42,409 nucleotides of DNA from an uncultured Prevotella sp. (GTDB lineage Bacteria; Bacteroidota; Bacteroidia; Bacteroidales; Bacteroidaceae), in NCBI GenBank assembly GCA_900539625.1, contig UQCW01000018.1, positions 1 through 42,409 of the forward strand. The letters are read 5' to 3'. Within the stretch, counting starts at the first letter, position 1; each line of letters starts with the position of its first letter. The notes beneath the pieces were generated by a model. That model was not told the origin of the DNA. It worked only from the letters and a program-made list of their open reading frames with translations, and did not search any database. This document shows, one piece after another, positions 18,052 through 25,688 of the stretch. A program made the translations under genes and the position numbers.

Positions 18052-18422
18052 TATATATATATAGAACTGTTTGTTCGTTTGTCTCCAGTTGCAAAGTTAA
18101 GAAATTAACCCTATATTCGCCCCATCTTTTTGCTTCGATTTTGCCGAAATAGTATTTTTAGCCCATTTTAGACCTTTACAACACGCCATCGGTCACCCCT
18201 CGAAATATGAAACGCAATAGCGCACAGGGCTTAAAAGAGGGCTTTAAGACAGAACAAGCAGATTTACACAACGCAACGAACTTACTTATCACGTAGGTAA
18301 CTACCGTTCACGTTATCTGTCGCTACTTGCAACGAACACACTATATTTTCACATTCAAATTATTCAACTTTTTAAATATCGCCCAATAAAGCCGCTGAGC
18401 AATATTCTCATAAGCTCCGCGT
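18052..18422. other. intergenic region between the hydrolase gene and gyrA
   Basis: These 371 bases hold the gyrA -7 element at one end and a short palindrome, CCGCGTTCAACGCGG (18417-18431), overlapping the hydrolase stop codon at the other. GCAACGAAC occurs twice (near 18275 and 18331). No convincing gene or RNA was recognised. Confidence 0.5.
18092..18099 (-). promoter_or_regulatory. -7 element of gyrA
   Basis: CAAAGTTA on the plus strand is TAACTTTG on the minus strand, a perfect TAnnTTTG element 41 bases ahead of the gyrA start codon. No good -33 element is seen at the expected distance. Confidence 0.5.
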
Positions 18423-19757
18423 TCAACGCGGTAGTATCCTAACGGCTGCTGGGAAAATGCGCAACGGGTCTCTGTACGTATTAAGGCTCTCCATCATAGC
18501 CTCCTTCGTCAGGCGCAATTTTCCGCAGAACACTTCTTTGCCGTTCAGGGTGACTGTCACCCTTTTTGAAAGATCGACAAGGTGTTCGTTTAAGAAAACT
18601 GTCAAGGTTGCATCGTCGGTCGGCTCGTATTGCTTTTCCCATTTCACAGTGATGCCCCAGTTGGGTTCTTTCAGCGCCGAAATATATTTCACGTTTCTGG
18701 CCTGGATATCAACACGATTGTTTGCGATGGACACATCATAGCGCGTACGGAGGCTGTCTGAAGGGCGTTTGTCCACCCGCAGATTATAGAATCCGTTTCT
18801 GTGGATGCCGTCCATCTCATAATCCTCCCATATGAAATGGGACGGCCACGGGTTGCGGCGGAACTGCTGCAACCAAGGAGTGGTTGGGCGATAGTCTATG
18901 CCGTGTCCCATATTGGGGATGAGTTGGACGCGATGGGCATACTCGCCAGGATATTTGTTCTGCAAACTGTCTAACACGTTTGAGACGTGTTTCGTCAAGA
19001 GGTTACGACCAAACATGAAGTCTTTTTCTCCCGTCAGCAAGCTGAATCCAATGTTGCCTATGTTCTCTGGAGGGCAGTTTTCCAGCGGTTCGCCGCCCGC
19101 CATCGGGCCGACGGCTGCAAGATAGTCAGCGTAGAACGAGGCCAGACGCTGACTGCCATATGCTCCTTCTGATATTCCGAAGAGGTAAATCCTGTTGGGG
19201 TCGGTGGTGTCGTCGAGCATCAGTTGGTCCCAAAGCCATTTCCAGGCCCATTGCTTGGCACGCTGCCACCAACGGTAATATTCGCCCTCGTTGGGGATTT
19301 GCGGAATGAAGTATCTTGACGGTGCGTCGGAGAATATCTTGCACCAACTGATACCTGCCGCCCATTCCTGGGCCTTCGGACCTGAACCGTGGATATAGAC
19401 GAACGTTGGGAGAGAGACGTTTCTGCCTTGCGCCAATTGGCCTTTTGTTCCCCAATAATAAGGCATAACGGCATTTGCCTCCAAACTGTCGGGGAGGTAC
19501 AGACGGCCGACGTGTGTCGTATCGAGCGTGCTGGTGCTGATCAAACACTGGGTGGCCTCACTCCGCAATTTGCTTTTCCATTGGCTCCAGAGTTGATGAC
19601 GGAGCGCGTTGGTCTGCCCGACGGCCACAGTTTCGCGACCTTTCAGATTTTCAACTTTAACTGGGTTTGCAGCCTGCATCCCGTGGGGAAGAATTGATGT
19701 TTGGGCGGCCATTAATGCGACAGCCGCCATCAATGCGTTAATTTTATAATGTTTCAT
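18423..19757 (-). CDS. secreted alpha/beta-hydrolase, esterase-like
   Basis: This encodes a 444-residue exported protein. The start was placed at MKHYKINALMAAVALMAAQT because it opens a signal peptide. A longer frame reaches 19907 but adds no sequence of recognisable use. The fold is shown by VYIHGSGPKAQEW (oxyanion side), the nucleophile elbow LFGISEGAYGSQ (Ser in GISEG), LLTGEKDFMFG (a likely acid) and MGHGIDYRP (the His). A C-terminal beta-rich domain follows (about the last 120 residues). The arrangement resembles PHB depolymerase/feruloyl esterase-like and prolyl-oligopeptidase-like hydrolases. The substrate is unknown. Repeat copy B lies upstream. Confidence 0.82.
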   Translation of the reverse strand: MKHYKINALMAAVALMAAQTSILPHGMQAANPVKVENLKGRETVAVGQTNALRHQLWSQWKSKLRSEATQCLISTSTLDTTHVGRLYLPDSLEANAVMPYYWGTKGQLAQGRNVSLPTFVYIHGSGPKAQEWAAGISWCKIFSDAPSRYFIPQIPNEGEYYRWWQRAKQWAWKWLWDQLMLDDTTDPNRIYLFGISEGAYGSQRLASFYADYLAAVGPMAGGEPLENCPPENIGNIGFSLLTGEKDFMFGRNLLTKHVSNVLDSLQNKYPGEYAHRVQLIPNMGHGIDYRPTTPWLQQFRRNPWPSHFIWEDYEMDGIHRNGFYNLRVDKRPSDSLRTRYDVSIANNRVDIQARNVKYISALKEPNWGITVKWEKQYEPTDDATLTVFLNEHLVDLSKRVTVTLNGKEVFCGKLRLTKEAMMESLNTYRDPLRIFPAAVRILPR

Positions 19758-19821
19758 AGTTTTGAATTGTATTTTCTTTGCCAAACAGGGAACCAGAATT
19801 ATATTTCTTCTATGGGGATTT

Positions 19822-20000
19822 AGTAATGGGAAAAAACTTGAGCAATTCTGAAGAATAAAGAGTTGTTTTCTTATGCCCTGTTTTTTGTTGCTTTGGGTAT
19901 TTGTCATCGGCTACATAGCCCGCGATGCTCTCTTTTCCAAATTCCAAAACCAAGAAAAAATACAGGTCTAAATTGCTCAACTGATTCTTTCACCATTACT
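19822..20000 (+). repeat. MITE-like repeat, long form (copy B)
   Basis: This 179-bp element matches copy A block by block and in the same orientation: an AGTAATGGG end, TTGAGCAATTCTGAAGAATA, TTCTTATGCCCTG, GTCATCGGCTACATAGCCCG, TTTTCCAAATTCCAAAACCA, and a right end complementary to AGTAATGGTGAAAGAATCAG. Its right end contains the stop codon of the GH5-like gene, exactly as copy A does for the S41 gene. It has no coding capacity. Confidence 0.75.
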
Positions 20001-21129
20001 TACTTTTCTCTTTTTCCTTTTGTAAGGCTATCTCTGAGAGCGTCTGCGTGTCGGACGCATAAATTGCAGCTGGAACATGTTTCTCCGTTTCGTCAATAAA
20101 AATCCCAAAGAAAGCGGCAGAAAGGCCGTTCCCGTCGTCTTCAGATTGCTTCAATTTGTTTGTCACAAAATTGAAGCAGGAGTTTCTTGCATCAACGGGC
20201 GATTTAGGCTCAAAATGGTTTCTATCGCGCGGATAGGAAATTTCCGACACTATCAGCGGTTTGTTTATTCGCCTCGAAAAACGGAGATAATCATCAAAAT
20301 ATTCTTGTGCCTTTATATAAACATTTGGCAATGTCTGATAGAGTGATGACGTGTTTGTCCATTTCCATTCAAGCGGCAGCAAATTCATGTTTATATAGTC
20401 GACCTCAGGAAGGTTCATCAAGTCGTCCATCAATATCAAGTCCGCTCTGCTGTGGCGTCTGTTGCCGCAGGATATTGACACGAGATGATTGGGGTCGATC
20501 TGCTTGAGCGAAGACAAAACCCTTGCATAGTCGGCAACGGCATCATCCGAAGAAACGCCCATGCTTTCGAAACGGCCGATTTCCCAGGAAAAGACTGCTG
20601 AAGATTGGAAGAGGAATTTGCGTGACTTTGGCATTTTGCATTTCGCGGTTTGGCAGACAACTGCATTGTAATCATCAACATCATATCCGCCTATCATTGA
20701 ATCATTTGCAGGCTCACAGTTCAAGCAAAGCACAACATACTGATGCAACTGTTCCACATGCTCAACGATGAGAGCCAAAGCCGCCAGCACGCTGTCGTTC
20801 TCGGCTTTCACCATGTTTCTTTTATCATGCCGGAGGGCGATTTTTAAAGGTACATTTAACCTGACAAACTTCACACCCAGGCTACTGAGAAAATCAAGAT
20901 TTGGTTGCACCACTTCTTTGAAAGCAGCTGGATGCGCTGCCACCATCTCCACTGCGGAGGGATAGTTTATGCCGGAGAACACGACGGGGTTTGCAGAACG
21001 GGGCGACAGACAGAATCTCCCGTTCTTTACGCAAGCATAATCTTTTTTTTCCGAAGTGTCGTTTGCTGCGGCCCAGACAAGCAAGGGCAAGGCAGACAGG
21101 CACAACAAAGCTATTTTAATCAATTTCAT
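19996..21129 (-). CDS. GH5-like (beta/alpha)8 glycosidase homologue, probably catalytically altered
   Basis: This encodes a 377-residue exported protein (signal peptide MKLIKIALLCLSALPLLVWA). The start was set there rather than at an upstream frame reaching 21201. The body resembles GH5-type endo-mannanase/cellulase folds: FSGINYPSAV (strand 1), GVKFVRLNVP (strand 2), YARVLSSLKQIDPNHLVSIS after the strand-4 motif, and PLIVSEISYP with the likely nucleophile Glu296. The strand-4 motif that normally reads W-E-x-x-N-E-P is SWEIGRFESM here (Trp182 to Glu188), so the acid/base Glu position holds Phe187. It may be a pseudoenzyme or may use a shifted Glu. The Lys-rich end is set by repeat copy B. Confidence 0.7.
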   Translation of the reverse strand: MKLIKIALLCLSALPLLVWAAANDTSEKKDYACVKNGRFCLSPRSANPVVFSGINYPSAVEMVAAHPAAFKEVVQPNLDFLSSLGVKFVRLNVPLKIALRHDKRNMVKAENDSVLAALALIVEHVEQLHQYVVLCLNCEPANDSMIGGYDVDDYNAVVCQTAKCKMPKSRKFLFQSSAVFSWEIGRFESMGVSSDDAVADYARVLSSLKQIDPNHLVSISCGNRRHSRADLILMDDLMNLPEVDYINMNLLPLEWKWTNTSSLYQTLPNVYIKAQEYFDDYLRFSRRINKPLIVSEISYPRDRNHFEPKSPVDARNSCFNFVTNKLKQSEDDGNGLSAAFFGIFIDETEKHVPAAIYASDTQTLSEIALQKEKEKSK

Positions 21130-21213
21130 ATCATTAAGGCGGGGTCTGGAATTTTCATACGATTCTTCGGGAAGAATCGGCAAATGCCATTCTGCTCGCA
21201 AGTTTTTAGTTTT

Positions 21214-21309
21214 GGTAATGGTAAAAAAATAACTTGAGCAATTTTGAGGAATAAGGAGTTATTTCTTATGCCCTGTCAAAAAGGCTCAACTTATTCTTTC
21301 ACCATTACT
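21214..21309 (+). repeat. MITE-like repeat, short form (copy C)
   Basis: This 96-bp version lacks the central palindromic block of the long copies. It has the left end GGTAATGGTAAAAAAATAAC, then TTGAGCAATTTTGAGGAATA and TTCTTATGCCCTGTC, and runs straight into the right end GCTCAACTTATTCTTTCACC. It lies between the GH5-like and metH genes. Confidence 0.7.
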
Positions 21310-21325
21310 TGGTGGAAAAAACGGG

Positions 21326-21360
21326 TCAAGATTGACCAACTTATTCTTTCCCCATTACTT
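21326..21360 (+). repeat. extra right end of the MITE-like repeat next to metH
   Basis: After copy C a second right end follows (GTCAAGATTGACCAACTTAT, then TCTTTCCCCATTACTT), ending one base before the metH stop codon region. It is probably the remnant of a second element inserted in tandem. Confidence 0.6.
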
Positions 21361-21361
21361 C

Positions 21362-24106
21362 CTAGAAAAGATTTAATTTATTTGCACGCGCCTCATTCAA
21401 TTGTCGGACTTCGTATTTCGAAGCCACATAATCGTTTCTGAGACGGCATTGCTCTTCTTCGTTTTCTTCTATAAACTGCCGTCGCTGCGTCTTGTTTGTC
21501 AACTTCGACGCAACGATGACCATTTGAGAAGCGTCCTTCACCCAAAAGACCGGTCCGCCATAGGCAGGAGCAATTTTCAGAGCTGTATGCAACTTGCTCG
21601 TGGTTGCTCCTCCCAGCACAACTGGCGCAGAAACGCCGGCTTTTCTCAACGCTTCGACCGTTTGGATCATTTCATCGAGGCTCGGCGTTATGAGTCCGCT
21701 CAACCCGATGAAATCGGGATGTATTTCAAGCGCGCGTTCCACAATGGTTTCAGAGGGACACATCACTCCCAAGTCCACTATCTCATAATTATTGCAAGAT
21801 AGCACAACAGAGACGATGTTTTTCCCGATGTCGTGCACGTCTCCCTTCACGGTTGCCATTATCGCCACGCCCGCTTTAGCACCTCCCTTTTGTGAGGCTT
21901 CAATGTGGGGTTGGAGAAGAGAGACTGCCGCTTTCATAGTGCGGGCGGTTTTCACCACTTGCGGCAAAAACATTTTCCCTTCGCCAAACAAATCCCCCAC
22001 GTGGTTCATAGCGTCCATCAATGGGCCTTCTATGATATCAATGGCACTTTCATATTTTGTAAGCGCCTCATTTATATCTTCTTCTATAAAGTCATTTACA
22101 CCATTTATCAAAGCATGCTGCAAGCGTTTTTCCACGATATCTTCGCGCCATTTTTGAGTATCAGCAACAGATGTTTTCCCTTTGCCTTCAGCGGCAATTT
22201 TCTGCGCCATCTCCACCAAGAGGTCTTGCTTCTCGCCCCTGTTGAATATCACGTCTTCCAGGGTCTCCCGCAGTTTGACGGGAATATCGTCATACATGAC
22301 ACTGGCAGCCGGATTGACAATGCCGAAGTCCATTCCCCTTTTTATATTATGGTAAAGAAACACGGCGTGCATGGCTTCACGGACATAGTTATTACCCCGA
22401 AAAGAAAAAGAAAGATTGCTCACGCCACCGCTGACATGTGCTCCTGGCAGGTTTTTACGAATCCACTCCGTTGCACGAAGAAAATCAAGCGCATACGCAT
22501 TATGCTGCGCAATGCCAGTGCAAATGGCCAATACATTGGGGTCAAAAATAATGTCTTGCGGGGGCATGCCCACCACCTCCGTCAGCAAGCGGAAGGCACG
22601 CTGGCATACTTCGATTTTGCGTTCGAAGGTGTCGGCCTGACCTTTTTCGTCAAAAGCCATGACCACAACGGCAGCGCCAAATTGCCGAATTGTCCTTGCA
22701 CGCTGCATGAAGACTTGCTCACCCTCTTTCAGCGATATCGAGTTGACAACACATTTTCCCTGTACGCACTTCAAGCCTGCTTCAATGACCTCCCATTTTG
22801 AAGAATCAATCATGAAGGGGATGCGGCAGATGTCGGGGTCGGCGGAAAGAAGATTCAAGAAATGAACCATCTCTGACTTTGCATCCAGCAGTCCGTCGTC
22901 CATGTTTATGTCAATGATCTGGGCACCATTTTCAATCTGGTGGCGTGCAATGCCCATTGCCTCGTCATATTTTTTTTCATTGATGAGACGAAGGAATTTG
23001 CGCGACCCTGCAACATTGCAGCGTTCGCCGACATTGATGAAATTCTTGTCGGGAGTGATCTCCAAGACATCAAGGCCGGAAAGGGAAAGATGGCCTGCCG
23101 CTGCAACAGGAACATGGGGTTTCTTGAAATGCTTGCCATCCATGACGAGGGGAAGAAATTCGGAAATGAACTCATCCGTTGTGCCGCAACAACCGCCAAT
23201 GATATTAACCAGTCCTTCGTCAACAAACGCCCTCATCTCACGTGCCATCTGCGCCGGAGTCTGGTCGTACTCACCCAAAGAGTTGGGCAAACCCGCATTG
23301 GGGTAGACAGAAATGTAATATGGAGCAACAGCCGCAAGTTCCTCAAGATAGGGCTTCAGATCCTTTGCACCAAAGGAACAGTTTAACCCAACCGAAAACA
23401 AATCGGCATGCGACACGGAAGCGAGAAACGCCTTTAGCGTCTGTCCAGAAAGCGTTCGGCCAGCCTTGTCAGCAATGGTCACAGACAACATGATGGGCAA
23501 TTTTCTCCCCGCCTTTTTCATGCAAACCTCTGCCGCCATGATGGCAGCTTTTGCATTCAGCGTGTCAAAAATCGTTTCAATCAGCAGCGCATCAACCCCG
23601 CCTTCCATCAGCGCCTCTACCTGTTCAGCGTAAGCGTCAAAAAGCTCGTCGAATGTCAGATCGCGCTTGGCCGGGTCGTTGACGTCGGCACTAATGGCAC
23701 AGGTTTTATTGGTCGGCCCTATAGATCCCGCCACGAAGCGCGGTTTATCGGGCGTCATGGCAGTGTATTTATCAGCTAAATGTCTTGCCAGTCTGGCGGC
23801 TTCATAATTAAGTTCCCGACATATATCCTCGCAGCTATAGTCGCGCATGGATATACGTTGAGAACTAAACGTGTTGGTTTCAATAATGTCTGCTCCCGCC
23901 CTGAGATAACGCTCATGAATTTCTTCAATCACCTGTGGACAACTCAACGTCAGAAGGTCGTTGTTTCCTTTCTGCTGTCCAGGTGAATCTCTGAAACGAG
24001 AACCGCGAAAATCCTCTTCATTCAGATGGTAACTTTGAATCATTGTTCCCAAAGCACCGTCTAAAATCAGAATACGTTTTTGTATAACATCGCTTATTTC
24101 AACCAT
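21362..24106 (-). CDS. metH: cobalamin-dependent methionine synthase lacking the reactivation domain
   Basis: This enzyme transfers a methyl group from methyltetrahydrofolate to homocysteine using bound cobalamin, in the cytosol. In order, the 914-residue protein has a homocysteine domain (LDGALGTMIQ at the start, zinc cysteines in GLNCSFGAKDL and IGGCCGTT), a pterin-binding domain (about 345-620, with INVGERCNVAGSRKF), the four-helix cap, and the cobalamin domain with the lower ligand in GDVHDIGKN (His758). It stops at NEARANKLNLF, where E. coli MetH (about 1,227 residues) continues into the AdoMet-binding reactivation domain. No frameshift is seen, so the reactivation part is either encoded elsewhere or absent. 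smpB lies 51 bases upstream. No room remains there for a cobalamin riboswitch. Confidence 0.95.
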   Translation of the reverse strand: MVEISDVIQKRILILDGALGTMIQSYHLNEEDFRGSRFRDSPGQQKGNNDLLTLSCPQVIEEIHERYLRAGADIIETNTFSSQRISMRDYSCEDICRELNYEAARLARHLADKYTAMTPDKPRFVAGSIGPTNKTCAISADVNDPAKRDLTFDELFDAYAEQVEALMEGGVDALLIETIFDTLNAKAAIMAAEVCMKKAGRKLPIMLSVTIADKAGRTLSGQTLKAFLASVSHADLFSVGLNCSFGAKDLKPYLEELAAVAPYYISVYPNAGLPNSLGEYDQTPAQMAREMRAFVDEGLVNIIGGCCGTTDEFISEFLPLVMDGKHFKKPHVPVAAAGHLSLSGLDVLEITPDKNFINVGERCNVAGSRKFLRLINEKKYDEAMGIARHQIENGAQIIDINMDDGLLDAKSEMVHFLNLLSADPDICRIPFMIDSSKWEVIEAGLKCVQGKCVVNSISLKEGEQVFMQRARTIRQFGAAVVVMAFDEKGQADTFERKIEVCQRAFRLLTEVVGMPPQDIIFDPNVLAICTGIAQHNAYALDFLRATEWIRKNLPGAHVSGGVSNLSFSFRGNNYVREAMHAVFLYHNIKRGMDFGIVNPAASVMYDDIPVKLRETLEDVIFNRGEKQDLLVEMAQKIAAEGKGKTSVADTQKWREDIVEKRLQHALINGVNDFIEEDINEALTKYESAIDIIEGPLMDAMNHVGDLFGEGKMFLPQVVKTARTMKAAVSLLQPHIEASQKGGAKAGVAIMATVKGDVHDIGKNIVSVVLSCNNYEIVDLGVMCPSETIVERALEIHPDFIGLSGLITPSLDEMIQTVEALRKAGVSAPVVLGGATTSKLHTALKIAPAYGGPVFWVKDASQMVIVASKLTNKTQRRQFIEENEEEQCRLRNDYVASKYEVRQLNEARANKLNLF

Positions 24107-24157
24107 TTATGTCAATATTTTTAGTTAATTGGTGGAAGAAGGGAAATTACAATTACT

Positions 24158-24637
24158 TCAATAGCGTTTGATGGCCCTATCCATTTCCCTGCGGTCTGCT
24201 TTCTCCTTCAATGTCGCACGTTTGTCATATTCCTTCTTACCTCTGCAGAGCGCAATGACAAGTTTGGCACGCCCGTTTTCATCAATGAAAAGGCGCAACG
24301 GCACAATGGTGAAGCCAGGTGATTTCGTTTCATTCTGCAAATTGACAATCTCTTTTTTGTTCAACAGCAATTTCCTGTCCCTGCGGGATACATGATTGTT
24401 GTAGGAACCGAAGTCGTATTCCGCCACATACATGTTCTTCACCCACATTTCCCCGTTATGAATATAGCAATACGTGTCAACAAGACCTGCTTTTCCAGCA
24501 CGAATGCTCTTGATTTCCGTCCCCGTCAACACAATTCCAGCAGTGTAGCGGTCAACGACCAGATAATCAAATTCAGCTCGCTTGTTTTTGATATTGATAT
24601 TCCCGTTTTTTTTCTTGAGTTTATTGTTATTTGCCAT
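24158..24637 (-). CDS. smpB: SsrA-binding protein SmpB
   Basis: This is the partner of tmRNA in trans-translation, which rescues stalled ribosomes and tags their products for degradation. The start MANNNKLKKKNGNINIKNKR was chosen because it matches the normal N-terminus. The frame extends further upstream to 24766 without family resemblance. The 159-residue protein shows FDYLVVDRYTAGIVLTGTEI, YVAEYDFGSYNNHVSRRDRK and a basic C-terminal tail (KADRREMDRAIKRY) that reaches the decoding site. metH follows on the same strand after 51 bases. ssrA itself is not in this window. Confidence 0.95.
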   Translation of the reverse strand: MANNNKLKKKNGNINIKNKRAEFDYLVVDRYTAGIVLTGTEIKSIRAGKAGLVDTYCYIHNGEMWVKNMYVAEYDFGSYNNHVSRRDRKLLLNKKEIVNLQNETKSPGFTIVPLRLFIDENGRAKLVIALCRGKKEYDKRATLKEKADRREMDRAIKRY

Positions 24638-24829
24638 AATCTTCTTATTTAGTGATGGTTGAATGGACCAAGGAAACGCCATAGACCAACTGCTCCCGAT
24701 GCCTACGCTCTTGTGCGTACTTTCTCGATTGTCTGCAATGCTAACACAAGGCGGAAACAATCGCAACCCACTATTTTTCTTTCCCTTAATATCTACGGCT
24801 CAGCAGATATTTACAGGAAAATCCAACCT

Positions 24830-25333
24830 CTACTCAACAACATGCACAAAGTTGTCCAGATGCTCATCAACATAATGGGCTATCATCGCAGTCCATTCCT
24901 CTTCGTTTTCAACGAAGGAATCATCAAACTCGTCAAACTGTGGAAATTGTTCAAAGAGCGCCATGAAATCCTCGTCAGAACGTTCCTTCTCAAGTTCCGC
25001 CCTGTTTTTGTCATACACTCTATGGGCCTTCCGAATGATAGACGCCAATTCGTCCATCCCCCACCCTTCAACAGCACGGGCAAACGGATTACGGAAGAAG
25101 AAAGAGCCATATCCATTATATATGAGTTGGATGAAGCCGCCATCCATAACTTCCTCGCGGAGAATAAAATATCCCCACAGCGTCACCTGCTCGGCATTCA
25201 AGTTGCCCAACGCCGCAGCATTCAATTCGCCGCCCGCTGCATCGACAATAGCGTCTTTTACTGCCAGGACAAACTCATCGACTCCTTCCTGTGCGGCCTG
25301 TTTCAGTGTCTCAGATGAAATATTTACTTCCAT
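24830..25333 (-). CDS. DMP19/DUF4375 family protein
   Basis: This is a 167-residue acidic soluble protein with the DUF4375 core: LWGYFILREEVMDGGFIQLI, then YNGYGSFFFRNPFARAVEGWG and an Asp/Glu-rich C-terminal third. The family includes Neisseria DMP19, described as a DNA mimic that blocks a DNA-binding regulator. Many other members are uncharacterised, and some are toxin-associated or immunity-like. No signal peptide is seen. The gene is 192 bases upstream of smpB on the same strand. The family call is fairly firm, and the DNA-mimic role is only an inference from one member. Confidence 0.78.
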   Translation of the reverse strand: MEVNISSETLKQAAQEGVDEFVLAVKDAIVDAAGGELNAAALGNLNAEQVTLWGYFILREEVMDGGFIQLIYNGYGSFFFRNPFARAVEGWGMDELASIIRKAHRVYDKNRAELEKERSDEDFMALFEQFPQFDEFDDSFVENEEEWTAMIAHYVDEHLDNFVHVVE

Positions 25334-25688
25334 GTTTCTTTTATTGCTCGTTAATGGTTAGATGGTCACAGGGGTTAGGGATGTTGGAAACAAAAGGATT
25401 CTGATGAAAGACAAGAATCTCTGTCTCCTCAATCTGCATCAAAACCCTACCCCACTTACGCGACACGCAAGTTGGTATTCAAAAATTGCTTATATTGAAC
25501 GCCAACCTATTTTTTCGGGAGGCGTTGCTGACAAAAGCCACACGCCAAGTTCCACCAAACAAAACCGCGTAACACCTCTCAGAGGGCCGCATGCCGCAGC
25601 CTTGAAAAGTCCACGCGTTCTTTCGTTGGATTTCCAACCGCGAAGATACTAATAAATTGCCAAACAAGCATCATCGCTTCCAACGTTC
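25334..25688. other. intergenic region with no supported gene
   Basis: These 355 bases lie between the PorE-like gene and the DUF4375 gene. Frames are open on both strands (plus 25362-25652, minus 25479-25667), but neither has a signal, family or start-site support. A perfect palindrome, GTTGGATTTCCAAC, lies at 25625-25638. The segment from about 25560 to 25650 could be a dispersed sequence, which a genome self-comparison would show. Confidence 0.45.

Noticed and set aside
17209..18108. 299-residue open frame opposite gyrA
   Set aside because: It is wholly antisense to a well-conserved gyrA. Its length follows from codon bias on the other strand, and no family features are seen.
21905..22801. 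298-residue open frame opposite metH
   Set aside because: It is a shadow of metH with no recognisable protein features.
24107..24157. Cobalamin riboswitch ahead of metH
   Set aside because: Only 51 bases separate smpB and metH, too short for a B12 riboswitch, and no B12-box-like sequence was seen.
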